Shown: positions 8,441 to 16,721 of the stretch, one piece after another | Position numbering within the stretch: the stretch's first letter is position 1 | Layout: each line of letters starts with the position of its first letter | Source of the DNA: Rossellomorea aquimaris | GTDB taxonomy: Bacteria; Bacillota; Bacilli; Bacillales; Bacillaceae_B | Direction: 5' to 3' | Assembly: GCF_020171925.1 (NCBI RefSeq) | Contig: NZ_JAIVAR010000003.1 | Span: 310,001-374,000 of the forward strand | Length of the DNA stretch: 64,000 bases | The notes under the pieces: model-generated | The model's input: the letters and a program-made list of their open reading frames with translations, nothing else | Told to the model about the DNA's origin: nothing | Databases searched by the model: none | Position numbers and translations under genes: made by a program

Positions 8441-8620
8441 TTAGTGATTGGACTTTTCGTTTACTATGGCTGCTTCTCTTGCGGCTTTCTCAAACGGCTG
8501 TTCCTTCAAGCCGTAACGCTTGATTCTTTCCGCATAGTACTTTGCCCGTCGTGAACCGAACCATAATCTCATCGCTGTGGCAAGAATCAATACACCACCG
8601 AAGATCAATAAATATTCCAT
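8441..8620 (-). CDS. Small single-pass membrane protein (59 aa)
   Basis: 59 residues: a hydrophobic helix (about residues 3-18, EYLLIFGGVLILATAMRL) followed by a basic segment GSRRAKYYAERIKRY and a charged helical tail. The start is ATG at 8620 behind AAAGGTGG; an in-frame GTG four codons upstream overlaps the site. I do not recognise the family. The pattern is a membrane anchor with a cytoplasmic amphipathic helix. Confidence 0.7.
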   Translation of the reverse strand: MEYLLIFGGVLILATAMRLWFGSRRAKYYAERIKRYGLKEQPFEKAAREAAIVNEKSNH

Positions 8621-8753
8621 ATGAAAAACCACCTTTTATTTAGATTATTCTGAATATTATAACACATCATGGAGCTTCTGAAAAGGGATTGCCCGAGATA
8701 ATCATATTCCACGATTCGACACCTTTTAAACATTCGTAACACATCAATTTAAA

Positions 8754-8797
8754 AAGGTACGTCCCTCATCGCTTTAAAGCAATGAGGGACGTACCTT
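8754..8797. repeat. Dispersed GAGGGACGTACCTT palindrome, copy 1
   Basis: 44-base near-perfect palindrome: AAGGTACGTCCCTCATCGC, a TTTAAA centre, then a complementary arm with a single mismatch. It sits 5 bases from the yfkD stop codon, so it may double as a terminator on the minus strand. Confidence 0.85.
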
Positions 8798-8801
8798 CTG
8801 A

Positions 8802-9617
8802 CTATCTTGGGGTTTCGCTTGCCATGAAGCCGAAGTGGACGTGATCTTGGATTGGGATCCAGGCGCCTACTCCTTGTGATGTGACGTTTTTGACGATAAC
8901 GGAACGCTTTGTTCCTTTCATTTGGAGGTAGACTTCTCCGTATGTCACTTTCCCCTTTTCGTTGATGGCTGGTGCGTAGGCATAGAGATAGCCCAGGCGT
9001 TTTGGTGATATGTTGTATACTTGATTCTTTTTTGTACCAGCGCCTACAATCGTCTGGAAAGCGAGAGGAAGCTGCGAGTTGTCCATCGCTTTGATCATCA
9101 TCATCTTCTCGACATCGTCTGCATGAGGCACTTTCGCTGTGAGACCGCCTTTAACGACTTTTTGTGCTTCTTGTACATAGTGGATTTGGTAGTTACCTTT
9201 TCCACCGCGGTTGTCATAGTAATTCGTGTTGATTTTCTGGTATTCCCAGTTAGGGGATGTTTCGGTCGACTCATAATTGAGCGGCCATTCCCCCAGATAG
9301 ATGGTTGCACGCAAGCCGATGGTCGGTGCCTTATTAATGGAAGATTCATTCAGGATGCGGATCAGGTTCGGATTCTCGATATTCACATTGGAAGTGTCGA
9401 GAAGCTCCTGTGTAAATTCACTTGGCTGCAGATAAGGCTGATCCTGTGTTGAGTTTGGATAGGTGTTTTCCTTTGCAATGTCCAGGACGGAATTGGGTAC
9501 GGTTACGTTTTTAGAATCCGCTTCTTTCTTCGGAGCGGGACTTTTTTCAGCATGTGAGCCTGTTGTGGCAACGAAGAATGCGAGTATGAACATAAGAACG
9601 GTACGCATTAATTTCAT
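8802..9617 (-). CDS. yfkD: YfkD family secreted/envelope protein
   Basis: 271 residues with an N-terminal signal peptide (LMRTVLMFILAFFVATTGSHA) and no further membrane segment, so the protein is exported. The body matches my recollection of the YfkD family of Bacillus, whose role is not established. Start: ATG at 9617 behind GAAAGGAG; the longer frame MKGVYS would start inside the ribosome site. It lies between yfkAB and yfkE as in B. subtilis, which is the strongest support for the call. Confidence 0.8.
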   Translation of the reverse strand: MKLMRTVLMFILAFFVATTGSHAEKSPAPKKEADSKNVTVPNSVLDIAKENTYPNSTQDQPYLQPSEFTQELLDTSNVNIENPNLIRILNESSINKAPTIGLRATIYLGEWPLNYESTETSPNWEYQKINTNYYDNRGGKGNYQIHYVQEAQKVVKGGLTAKVPHADDVEKMMMIKAMDNSQLPLAFQTIVGAGTKKNQVYNISPKRLGYLYAYAPAINEKGKVTYGEVYLQMKGTKRSVIVKNVTSQGVGAWIPIQDHVHFGFMASETPR

Positions 9618-9720
9618 TGAATAAACTCCTTTCAACTTTGACTTTAGGGTTTGCCCTTAGTTTTTTCCTAGATGCAGATGCTTATCCAAAAAATAATTAA
9701 ATCTCACTACTGAAAGAATA

Positions 9721-9749
9721 TTTACAAAATTCGATAAATATTTTATAAT
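9721..9749 (+). promoter_or_regulatory. Near-consensus sigma-A promoter between two minus-strand genes
   Basis: TTTACA-N17-TATAAT on the plus strand, with no plus-strand protein gene downstream before cax ends. Two hairpins follow at 9765-9797 and 9822-9863, so it may drive a small RNA. Confidence 0.65.
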
Positions 9750-9756
9750 GAATATA

Positions 9757-9863
9757 CCTGGAGGGTTGTCAGACATCTTGGAATGCTGACAGTTTTTCAT
9801 AAGAAATTCCTAATTTCCCAAGAAAGCAGCGGATTCGCTTATGCGGTCCGCTGCTTTCTTTTG
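9757..9863 (+). ncRNA. Candidate small RNA
   Basis: Predicted transcript from the promoter at 9721-9749. It contains a purine-rich GGAGGG, then a hairpin TGTCAG...CTGACA followed by five Ts (9765-9797), then a stronger hairpin GAAAGCAGCGGA with its complement followed by TTTTG (9822-9863). Open frames here are too short and poorly spaced to be convincing. It is inferred only from promoter and terminators. Confidence 0.4.
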
Positions 9864-9888
9864 TCCTGGGGAGCTTCATAAAAAAAAG

Positions 9889-9916
9889 ACGCCACATTTA
9901 GCGCCCCCTTTTTCAC
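9889..9916 (-). terminator. Terminator of the calcium exchanger gene
   Basis: Minus-strand GGCGC...GCGTC stem (one wobble pair) followed by eight Ts, directly after the stop codon. Confidence 0.7.
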
Positions 9917-9918
9917 CA

Positions 9919-10974
9919 CTATAATAGATAAAATCCAATCCCCATGATGAAGTATGCAGCCAAGAGCGTCAATCCTTCAAACCAGTTCGTCTCCCCGTCG
10001 TTTGAAATGATGATGGTGACAAGTACAGCCGACACCATCGCGACCAGTTCAGGAAGCGTGAATACGAGCGGCATGTTGGTTTCGAAGAACAGGGAAACAA
10101 AAACAAGCACGGGTGCCACGAACATCGCTACCTGCAAGGTCGAACCGACTGCGATTTCAACGGCGACATCGAGCTTATTCTTATACGCCATGATCACAGC
10201 GGACGCGTGCTCAGCAGCATTTCCGACAATCGCAACGATGATGACACCGATGAACAACTCGGTCCAGCCGAATGCTTCGCCTACTTCTTCAAACGTATGG
10301 ACGAGATTCTCAGAAACATATGCCACTGCGACTGTGGAAGCAGCCAAGACCAAGAGTGCTTTCCCTTTGCTCCATTCCGGCTCCTCATGGGAGTGCCCTC
10401 CGCTTTCCTCACCGTGCTGATAGACGCCACGGTGCGTGACGAGCTTGAAGAAAAGGGCGAATAGATATAAAGCGATCAGAATGCCCGAAACGCCGAGACT
10501 CATCGCCATTGTCTCTGAATCACCCATCTTCTGGGCAAATACTTCCGGGATGACAAAGGCTACGATGACCGCAAACATCAGTAGACCTGAATTGTGGCGC
10601 GCGTCGAACACGTTGAATTTCTGGCGCTTATATTTGATGCCCCCTACGAAGAATGAAAGTCCCGCCACAAGTAAGAGGTTACCTAGAACGGAACCCGTCA
10701 AGGATGCCAGGACGACACCGATCAATCCGGCTTTTAAAGCAAAAATGGAAATGATCAGTTCTACTGCGTTTCCGAATGTGGCATTCAACAAACCCCCGAT
10801 CCGTGGTCCCGAAATGACGGCAAGGCTCTCTGTAGCCCTCCCCATGAAGCCTGCAAGTGCAATGATCGTGACGCAATATATGGCAAACATCAACACTGTC
10901 GGCCAGTGCAACAAACTTCCGATCACCGAGATGGGTACCCCTGCCAACACAAAAATGAAAAAGATTTTATTCAC
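9919..10974 (-). CDS. yfkE: Ca2+/H+ exchanger, CAX family (YfkE/ChaA)
   Basis: 351-residue cation/proton antiporter that should expel Ca2+ using the proton gradient. The two inverted alpha-repeats carry the family's signature acidic motifs: GNAVELIIS in the N-terminal half and GNAAEHASA in the C-terminal half. About eleven hydrophobic helices are visible, with a His/Glu-rich cytoplasmic loop (YQHGEESGGHSHEEPEW) between the halves. Start: GTG at 10974 behind AAGAGGA. Synteny with B. subtilis yfkE, whose product is a structurally known Ca2+ exchanger, supports the call. Confidence 0.93.
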   Translation of the reverse strand: MNKIFFIFVLAGVPISVIGSLLHWPTVLMFAIYCVTIIALAGFMGRATESLAVISGPRIGGLLNATFGNAVELIISIFALKAGLIGVVLASLTGSVLGNLLLVAGLSFFVGGIKYKRQKFNVFDARHNSGLLMFAVIVAFVIPEVFAQKMGDSETMAMSLGVSGILIALYLFALFFKLVTHRGVYQHGEESGGHSHEEPEWSKGKALLVLAASTVAVAYVSENLVHTFEEVGEAFGWTELFIGVIIVAIVGNAAEHASAVIMAYKNKLDVAVEIAVGSTLQVAMFVAPVLVFVSLFFETNMPLVFTLPELVAMVSAVLVTIIISNDGETNWFEGLTLLAAYFIMGIGFYLL

Positions 10975-11005
10975 GATAAAGTCCTCTTTTCTTCAATATT
11001 TGTAA

Positions 11006-11035
11006 GGCCTCCACATCTTTGGAGGATTTTTTTTA
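11006..11035 (+). terminator. Hairpin with T-run upstream of the plus-strand stress gene
   Basis: CCTCC-acatctt-GGAGG followed by about eight Ts on the plus strand, in the 125-base gap between the divergent exchanger and PNPOx-like genes. If transcription starts to its left it would act as an attenuator; no upstream plus-strand gene explains it. Confidence 0.5.
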
Positions 11036-11099
11036 CGATGAACTCATGAAACCAAGGAGAAAAGACACATTAATAATAGATCTTTTCAGGAGGTGCCAA

Positions 11100-11519
11100 A
11101 TGACAAACACATTAAAAGATAAAGTGATCGAGCTTTTCTCCCATCACAAGGTAGGGACGCTCGCAACGATTCGGGATCAAAAACCGTATTCCCGATTTAT
11201 GATGTTCAATAACGAAGATCTTACTCTTTATACAGCGACAAACGAACACGCGCATAAAGCGGAGGATATCAATCAGAACCCGAATGTCCACATCTTGCTT
11301 GGCTACGACCGCGACTCCGATCATGAGCATTATGTAGAAATAGAAGCAAAGGCATCGGTCGAGGAGTCACCGGAGCTCAAGAAGAAATTCTGGTCCGAAC
11401 AGCTCAAGCACTGGATCGCAAGCCCGGATGACCCTGAATATCGTCTGTTGAAACTGACACCGGTCACCATCCTCTACTACGAAAAACCGGGTAAAGAACC
11501 ACAAGAACTGACACTTTAG
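11100..11519 (+). CDS. General stress protein 26-like PNPOx-fold protein
   Basis: 139-residue protein of the pyridoxamine 5'-phosphate oxidase-like split-barrel fold, resembling B. subtilis YdaG (general stress protein 26). These proteins bind flavin or related cofactors; the reaction here is unknown. Landmarks are the N-terminal GTLATIRDQKPYSRFM strand pair and the C-terminal KLTPVTILYYEKPG motif. ATG at 11100 lies 6 bases after AGGAGG. The open frame extends upstream through the spacer but that part is not coding. Confidence 0.82.
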   Translation: MTNTLKDKVIELFSHHKVGTLATIRDQKPYSRFMMFNNEDLTLYTATNEHAHKAEDINQNPNVHILLGYDRDSDHEHYVEIEAKASVEESPELKKKFWSEQLKHWIASPDDPEYRLLKLTPVTILYYEKPGKEPQELTL

Positions 11520-11756
11520 CTCGATGAGGGACGCTTCTCCCGATAAAGGGACAGGACTTCCCTCTACCTTTCAGTAGTTTAACGAATTAACGCATCGAGG
11601 GACGTACCTTCAACTGAATGGTCGGCAACAATCAACAGTACTTCAAGCGGGACGGTCCATAATCGGACCTTGGGACTCCGGATCAGTACCTCTCCCTTCC
11701 ACTGTATGCCGGTACTCCCTTCATATTCCCTCACCGCTTGGGATTTAAAACATGAA
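11520..11756. repeat. Degenerate GAGGGACG repeat debris
   Basis: Gene-free gap holding decayed pieces of the dispersed palindrome: GAGGGACG near 11525, GAGGGACGTACCTTC near 11599 and GGGACGGTCC near 11650. No open frame with a ribosome site is seen. Confidence 0.6.
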
Positions 11757-11806
11757 AAGGACGCACCTTCAGGAGGATTTCCATCCCTCTGAGGTGCGTC
11801 CTTCTT
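11757..11806. terminator. Bidirectional terminator before the OsmC gene end
   Basis: AAGGACGCACCT pairs with AGGTGCGTCCTT across a long loop, with T-rich flanks. It lies immediately after the minus-strand osmC stop codon. Confidence 0.75.
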
Positions 11807-11817
11807 TCCTTTTCCCG

Positions 11818-12204
11818 TTACGCTGTGACGAGTTCAAACGTTTCTTCAATTTTGATGGAGTCCTGTACGGATTGAACCATCGAGCAATTTTTGCGAGTAA
11901 GCTTCATGGCTTTTTCGATTTTCTTCTCATCCAGGTTTTCTCCCTTGATTGTGAAGTGGAGCGAAATCTCCTCTACACGATTGGCTTCCTCTTCATTTCG
12001 GACAACGTCGGCTTTAATATGGATATCATCAAATTCGATGCGCATCTTTTCCAGTACCTTGCGAAGGACACCACCGCTGCAGACTGCAACAGAAGAAACA
12101 AGCAGCTGGAATGGACGGAATCCGTATTCTTCATTCCCCGATACTTCAAGCTTCCCGAATCCAAGATCCGTATAGAAGCCGCCTTCCTGCATATTGAATT
12201 CCAT
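11818..12204 (-). CDS. OsmC/Ohr-family protein
   Basis: 128-residue OsmC-fold protein. The family includes hydroperoxide reductases that use two cysteines; here Cys is present in VAVCSGGVL and in TRKNCSMVQSV, the two expected positions, so thiol-peroxidase activity toward organic hydroperoxides is plausible. Which subfamily (OsmC, Ohr or YhfA-like) is not certain. The ATG start follows AAAGGTTGATG. It is monocistronic with a terminator. Confidence 0.85.
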   Translation of the reverse strand: MEFNMQEGGFYTDLGFGKLEVSGNEEYGFRPFQLLVSSVAVCSGGVLRKVLEKMRIEFDDIHIKADVVRNEEEANRVEEISLHFTIKGENLDEKKIEKAMKLTRKNCSMVQSVQDSIKIEETFELVTA

Positions 12205-12330
12205 TTAACATCAACCTTTCTTTTCCTAAATGTGATGAATTGAATTTTACTCCATTCTGAGGCCATTGCCAAACAATCGATTCCGGGGTACCATCTAATA
12301 AGGAAATTCACTAGACTGGGAGATTTTCAT

Positions 12331-13515
12331 ATGAATCAATCATTATCGTTCCGCTTCTGGGTATTAGTGGCCATCGTCGCGATTTCAGGGTTTTCCCAAG
12401 GCATGCTCCTTCCCCTGATCGCCATCATCTTCGAGCAGGATGGACTCTCCTCCTCCTTGAACGGGTTGAACGCCACCGCCTTGTATATAGGGATCTTACT
12501 TGCTTCGCCACTCATGGAAAGGCCACTTCAGAGAATAGGGTACAAACCGATGATCATCATCGGCGGGATCATCGTTGCACTGTCGCTCTTCCTATTCCCA
12601 TTATGGAAGTCTTTCTGGTTCTGGTTTGCCCTTAGACTATTCATCGGGATCGGCGACCATATGCTTCATTTTGCCACACAAACATGGATTACATCCTTCT
12701 CACCCAAAGAACACCGTGGCCGGAATATTTCGATTTACGGAGTGTCCTTCGGGGTCGGTTTCGCTGTCGGGCCGCTCATGACCCAACTAATCTCGATCAG
12801 CCAGGCGCTTCCATTCATGATTTCGTCAATCCTGAGCCTTCTTGTTTGGAGCCTTGTGTTCAAACTTAAGAACGAATTCCCCGAACAGCAAAATTTGGGC
12901 AGTGCCTCGTTCCTTGGTTCGTTCCAGCGTTTCGGAAAAGTGCTGAAATATGCTTGGGTCGCCCTTCTTCCACCACTCGGATACGGATTCCTGGAAGCGT
13001 CCCTCAATGGGAACTTCCCTGTATTCGCACTGAGGAATGGCATCTCGGTGGAAGCCGTTTCGATCCTGCTTCCCGCATTCGCAGTCGGAAGCATCATTTC
13101 ACAAGTGCCGCTCGGCGTGATGAGCGATAAATATGGGCGACAGAACGTCCTTCTCACCGTGATGATGATAGGATTCCTATGTTTCACTGCTTCAGGTTTC
13201 GTGTCGGAATCCACATTGGGCCTATTCATTTGTTTCACGCTTGCAGGGATGGCCGTCGGTTCGACGTTCTCACTCGGCATCAGCTATATGACCGATCTCC
13301 TTTCGAAAGAATTGCTTCCTGCAGGGAATATCATGTGCGGAATCTTCTTCAGTTTCGGAAGTATGCTGGGACCGTTCATCGGCGGCATCGTGATTGAATG
13401 GTTCAGCGGCCCGAGCTTCTTCTATATGATCAGTTTCATGATGCTTTTGATCTTCGTCTGCCTGCTCGGATTCTCCATTCAGAACAGACGCAGGGAAATC
13501 GCGGATCATTCTTAA
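12331..13515 (+). CDS. yfkF: MFS transporter (YfkF-like)
   Basis: 394-residue major facilitator with twelve predicted membrane helices. The loop after helix 2 reads MERPLQRIGYKPM and the corresponding C-terminal loop GVMSDKYGRQNVLL carries the typical D-x-x-G-R-K/R MFS motif A. It is probably a drug or metabolite exporter; substrate unknown. The start follows GGGAG. The position after yfkE matches B. subtilis yfkF, an annotated efflux-type MFS protein. Confidence 0.8.
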   Translation: MNQSLSFRFWVLVAIVAISGFSQGMLLPLIAIIFEQDGLSSSLNGLNATALYIGILLASPLMERPLQRIGYKPMIIIGGIIVALSLFLFPLWKSFWFWFALRLFIGIGDHMLHFATQTWITSFSPKEHRGRNISIYGVSFGVGFAVGPLMTQLISISQALPFMISSILSLLVWSLVFKLKNEFPEQQNLGSASFLGSFQRFGKVLKYAWVALLPPLGYGFLEASLNGNFPVFALRNGISVEAVSILLPAFAVGSIISQVPLGVMSDKYGRQNVLLTVMMIGFLCFTASGFVSESTLGLFICFTLAGMAVGSTFSLGISYMTDLLSKELLPAGNIMCGIFFSFGSMLGPFIGGIVIEWFSGPSFFYMISFMMLLIFVCLLGFSIQNRRREIADHS

Positions 13516-13559
13516 GCACATAAAGCTTTTCTTTCTCATATAAATATGGTACTATCAGA

Positions 13560-13574
13560 TTATAATAATTATAA
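13560..13574. promoter_or_regulatory. PerR-box-like operator
   Basis: TTATAATAATTATAA, a perfect 7-1-7 palindrome and an exact match to the PerR box consensus TTATAATnATTATAA. It lies 155 bases before the metal P-type ATPase start codon. B. subtilis pfeT (zosA) is PerR-repressed, so peroxide induction is expected here. Confidence 0.75.
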
Positions 13575-13671
13575 ATTAATAGTTTTTCATAAAGTGGCGT
13601 ACAAACACGTATTGATTTGCTGTCATCCTTTACCGGTGGCAGCTTTCGTTGTTTTATAAGGGGAATGACGT

Positions 13672-13686
13672 TGATTATTATTATCA
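13672..13686. promoter_or_regulatory. Fur-box-like palindrome
   Basis: TGATTATTATTATCA, a 7-1-7 palindrome with one mismatched pair, close to the Fur core TGATAATnATTATCA, 42-57 bases before the ATPase start codon. B. subtilis pfeT is reported to respond to Fur as well as PerR. Confidence 0.6.
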
Positions 13687-13728
13687 ATTAGATTCCTGTA
13701 TTTTCATTTAAAAAAGGAGGAGTACCAT

Positions 13729-15651
13729 ATGAGCTCACAATCCAAAGCCCTTTCACTTGGAAACCCGAAAGACCAAATCAACTTCCTGGAAAAAATAAAG
13801 CCGCACGCCGAACTGATCGCAGCCCTCATCAGTGGTGTATTCATTTTACTTGGATGGCTTTTTTCAAAAGGGGACTCGTCCTCATTGAGCATCATTTCCT
13901 ATCTGCTTGCATTCGGGATCGGAGGATTCGCAAAGGCGAAAGAAGGAATCGAAGAAACCATTGAAAACAAGGAACTTAATGTAGAAATGCTGATGATCTT
14001 CGCCGCAGTCGGCTCCGCGATCATCGGTTATTGGACGGAAGGTGCTATCCTGATCTTCATCTTCGCGGTCAGCGGAGCGCTTGAAACCTATACAATGAAT
14101 AAAAGCCAGAAGGAGATTTCCGCCCTGATGGAAATGCAGCCGGAGGAAGCGTGGCTCGTTACATCGTCCGGGGAAAAGAAAGTACACGTCTCATCCCTTG
14201 AAATCGGGGACCATATCCTGATCAAGCCAGGTGAACGCGTCCCGACCGATGGGGTTGTCGTGAAAGGAACAAGTACCATCGATGAAGCGGCGATTTCCGG
14301 AGAAGCGGTCCCGGTCACGAAAGCCAGTTCCGATGAAGTCTTCGCCGGTACCGTCAATATCAACGGTGCCATCACCGTCGAAATGACGAAGCCGAGCAGC
14401 GAGACATTATTCCAGAAAATCATCGACCTTGTGCAATCCGCCCAAAGTGAAAAATCCCCTTCACAGCTGTTCATCGAACGCTTTGAAGGGACGTATGTCA
14501 AAGTGGTGCTGGCCGTCGTCTTCCTGATGATGTTCATCCCCCACTTCCTGCTCGGATGGAGCTGGACGGAAACCTTCTATCGCGCCATGGTACTACTTGT
14601 CGTCGCATCTCCTTGTGCGCTCGTCGCTTCCATCATGCCGGCAAGCTTATCCGCCATCTCAAATGGCGCCCGCCACGGCATTCTTTTTAAAGGAGGCGCT
14701 CACCTCGAGAACTTAAGCAACCTGAAAGCCATCGCGTTTGATAAGACCGGGACACTGACGAAAGGGAAGCCTGTCGTGACGGATGCCCTGATCACTGAGG
14801 ATGTGGATTCCGATGAAGTCATGACCATCATCGCCTCCATCGAAAATCAATCCAATCATCCACTGGCGCAGGCGATCGTCGGTCATGTGAGAAAAGAACA
14901 TCGTGCAAACCTCTTCCAGCCGGATTCATTGGAGGATATATCGGGCTGGGGTGTGAAAGCGCTGGTGAACGGAGCCGAATGGAAGATCGGAAAAGCCGAG
15001 TTCGTCGGCAAGGAAGCTGCCGGAGAATTTATGGACGGTGCTTATCTTGATTTGGCCTCCCAAGGGAAGACAACGGTCTTCGCCTCAAGGGACGGGTATA
15101 TCGTGGCGTTGATCGCCCTTAAAGATGTTGTGCGCAAAGAAACCATCGAAGCGTTGGATCTGTTGAGAGAAGAAGGGATCCACACGATCATGCTCACCGG
15201 TGACAACGAGAAGACCGCCCGTGCCATTGCCGGTGAAGCAGGCGTCGCTTCCTTCATCGCCGAGTGCCTGCCCGAAACGAAAGTGGAAGAACTGAAAAAA
15301 CTGAAGAATCACTTCGGCACGGTCGCCATGGTAGGAGACGGCATCAACGACGCACCGGCACTTGCAACCGCAAATGTCGGTATCGCAATGGGGGAAGGAA
15401 CCGATGTCGCACTCGAAACAGCCGACGTCGTCCTGATGAAGAACGACCTCACTCGGATCGCAGAAGCCATCAAGCTATCGAAGAAGATGAAGAGGATCGT
15501 CCAGCAGAACGTCATCTTCTCGATCAGTGTCATCATGCTATTGATCGCGTCCAACTTCCTGCAGGTACTTGACCTTCCATATGGAGTCATCGGTCATGAA
15601 GGAAGCACGATCCTCGTCATACTGAATGGTTTACGATTGTTGAAGTCATAA
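13729..15651 (+). CDS. pfeT: P1B-type metal-transporting ATPase, PfeT/ZosA-like
   Basis: 640-residue heavy-metal P-type ATPase. Visible elements are the actuator motif SGEAVP, the intramembrane metal site SPC (Ser294-Pro295-Cys296), the phosphorylated Asp338 in DKTGT, the HP motif in SNHPLA and GDGINDAP. There is no N-terminal heavy-metal-associated domain and no CPC, which fits the P1B-4 group. B. subtilis PfeT (earlier ZosA) is an Fe(II) exporter of the same size, and the PerR-like and Fur-like boxes upstream fit that role. Zinc or cobalt transport cannot be excluded. ATG at 13729 follows AAGGAGGAG. Confidence 0.88.
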   Translation: MSSQSKALSLGNPKDQINFLEKIKPHAELIAALISGVFILLGWLFSKGDSSSLSIISYLLAFGIGGFAKAKEGIEETIENKELNVEMLMIFAAVGSAIIGYWTEGAILIFIFAVSGALETYTMNKSQKEISALMEMQPEEAWLVTSSGEKKVHVSSLEIGDHILIKPGERVPTDGVVVKGTSTIDEAAISGEAVPVTKASSDEVFAGTVNINGAITVEMTKPSSETLFQKIIDLVQSAQSEKSPSQLFIERFEGTYVKVVLAVVFLMMFIPHFLLGWSWTETFYRAMVLLVVASPCALVASIMPASLSAISNGARHGILFKGGAHLENLSNLKAIAFDKTGTLTKGKPVVTDALITEDVDSDEVMTIIASIENQSNHPLAQAIVGHVRKEHRANLFQPDSLEDISGWGVKALVNGAEWKIGKAEFVGKEAAGEFMDGAYLDLASQGKTTVFASRDGYIVALIALKDVVRKETIEALDLLREEGIHTIMLTGDNEKTARAIAGEAGVASFIAECLPETKVEELKKLKNHFGTVAMVGDGINDAPALATANVGIAMGEGTDVALETADVVLMKNDLTRIAEAIKLSKKMKRIVQQNVIFSISVIMLLIASNFLQVLDLPYGVIGHEGSTILVILNGLRLLKS

Positions 15652-15655
15652 ATCT

Positions 15656-15696
15656 CAAATAAAAACTCGCCTGATCCATTCAGGCGAGTTTTTATT
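15656..15696. terminator. Bidirectional terminator between convergent genes
   Basis: AAAACTCGCCTGA and TCAGGCGAGTTTT around a 5-base loop, with T tracts on both strands. It serves the ATPase and the DinB-like gene. Confidence 0.95.
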
Positions 15697-15707
15697 TGAG
15701 ATAACTT

Positions 15708-16247
15708 TTACCTTCCATTATGCTTCTTCAGCATGTCTTTTAAAAATTCCTCGGATTTCCCCCTCGGTATGCTGAGACTTTCCCAATCATCCCGTTTCAA
15801 GAGCTTGCCGATATAAACAATTTGGCCGACATGATAGGCGTAGTGTGCCATCTGCCGTTCAATGGCGTCCATCACCGAGTGCTTCTCTCCACGGATGGTC
15901 ACATGTTTCAAAAGATCCTCACCCGACAATGCCGACAGCGTATCGAACATGGTATCCCAGCCTTTTTCCCACATCATGATGACATCCGACTTCGATTCAA
16001 GGTCGTCCGTGAATTCTTCGTCGCGGTTCCTGCTGTCCTTTTCACCATCCGCCGTCAAGAAATCCGTCCATCTCGAAACCATATTCCCGCTCATGTGCTT
16101 GACGATGACGGCCGCACTATTCGATTCCCCGTGATACGTCCAGAAGAAATCATCTTCATCCAGCTGTTCGAATGTCTTATCCCCAAGCTGCTTTACGCTC
16201 TTAAAACGCTGGATGACCACTTTTAAATATTCATTCCCGATATCCAT
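15708..16247 (-). CDS. DUF1572/DinB-like four-helix protein
   Basis: 179-residue DinB-superfamily protein. The three metal-ligand histidines of the fold are probably those in IVKHMSGN and in MAHYAYHVGQIVYIGK; the latter is the usual signature. DinB-like proteins include thiol-S-transferases (bacillithiol-dependent in Bacilli) as well as uncharacterised metal proteins. The N-terminal YLKVVIQRFKSVKQLGDKTFEQL is typical of DUF1572. The start is ATG behind GGGGGAGAGGA. Function remains unknown. Confidence 0.75.
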   Translation of the reverse strand: MDIGNEYLKVVIQRFKSVKQLGDKTFEQLDEDDFFWTYHGESNSAAVIVKHMSGNMVSRWTDFLTADGEKDSRNRDEEFTDDLESKSDVIMMWEKGWDTMFDTLSALSGEDLLKHVTIRGEKHSVMDAIERQMAHYAYHVGQIVYIGKLLKRDDWESLSIPRGKSEEFLKDMLKKHNGR

Positions 16248-16278
16248 TCCTCTCCCCCTCCCTTAGATTTGAATTCAA

Positions 16279-16707
16279 CTAATACACTTCATGCGTATCC
16301 TTTGGCAATGCCCCCAGATCGTACAAGATGCCGGCATCACTATTCTCACACCAGAGCTCCTTCACCTTGGACCCTTCAAAATAAAAGATCATGATCCCCG
16401 TTTCCTTCACGCGCTGATTTTCGGAAGGGATGTTGAACCAGCCTCCCTTATAGGTCATCCAGCCGGTATAGCGGACAACGACCTTATGATCCTGTTCGAT
16501 GATGTCATGCAGTGCCCATTCATCATCATGGAAAACCGAACGGTACCAGGTCATAAATTCCTTCATCTGTTCCTTTGTATTGTCACCGTTCCTTGAATGG
16601 TAAATGAATCCGTCCGTTGTCAGTTCATCAAGTATGTCAAGATTCCCTTTTGTGAAGTATTCACCAAACCACTTATCCACCGTGTTCCTTCTATTATTGC
16701 TGACCAT
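16279..16707 (-). CDS. SnoaL-like / ester cyclase-fold protein
   Basis: 142-residue alpha+beta barrel protein of the NTF2/SnoaL type. The N-terminal VDKWFGEYFTKGNLDILDELTTDGFIYHSR and the central MKEFMTWYRSVFHDDEWALHDIIEQ are characteristic of small polyketide-cyclase-like or ester-cyclase family proteins. No catalytic residue can be assigned and many such proteins are not enzymes. ATG at 16707 follows AAAGGGAGTGG; an upstream GTG in frame overlaps the site. It is 31 bases from the DinB-like gene on the same strand. Confidence 0.65.
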   Translation of the reverse strand: MVSNNRRNTVDKWFGEYFTKGNLDILDELTTDGFIYHSRNGDNTKEQMKEFMTWYRSVFHDDEWALHDIIEQDHKVVVRYTGWMTYKGGWFNIPSENQRVKETGIMIFYFEGSKVKELWCENSDAGILYDLGALPKDTHEVY

Positions 16708-16721
16708 CAAAACCACTCCCT

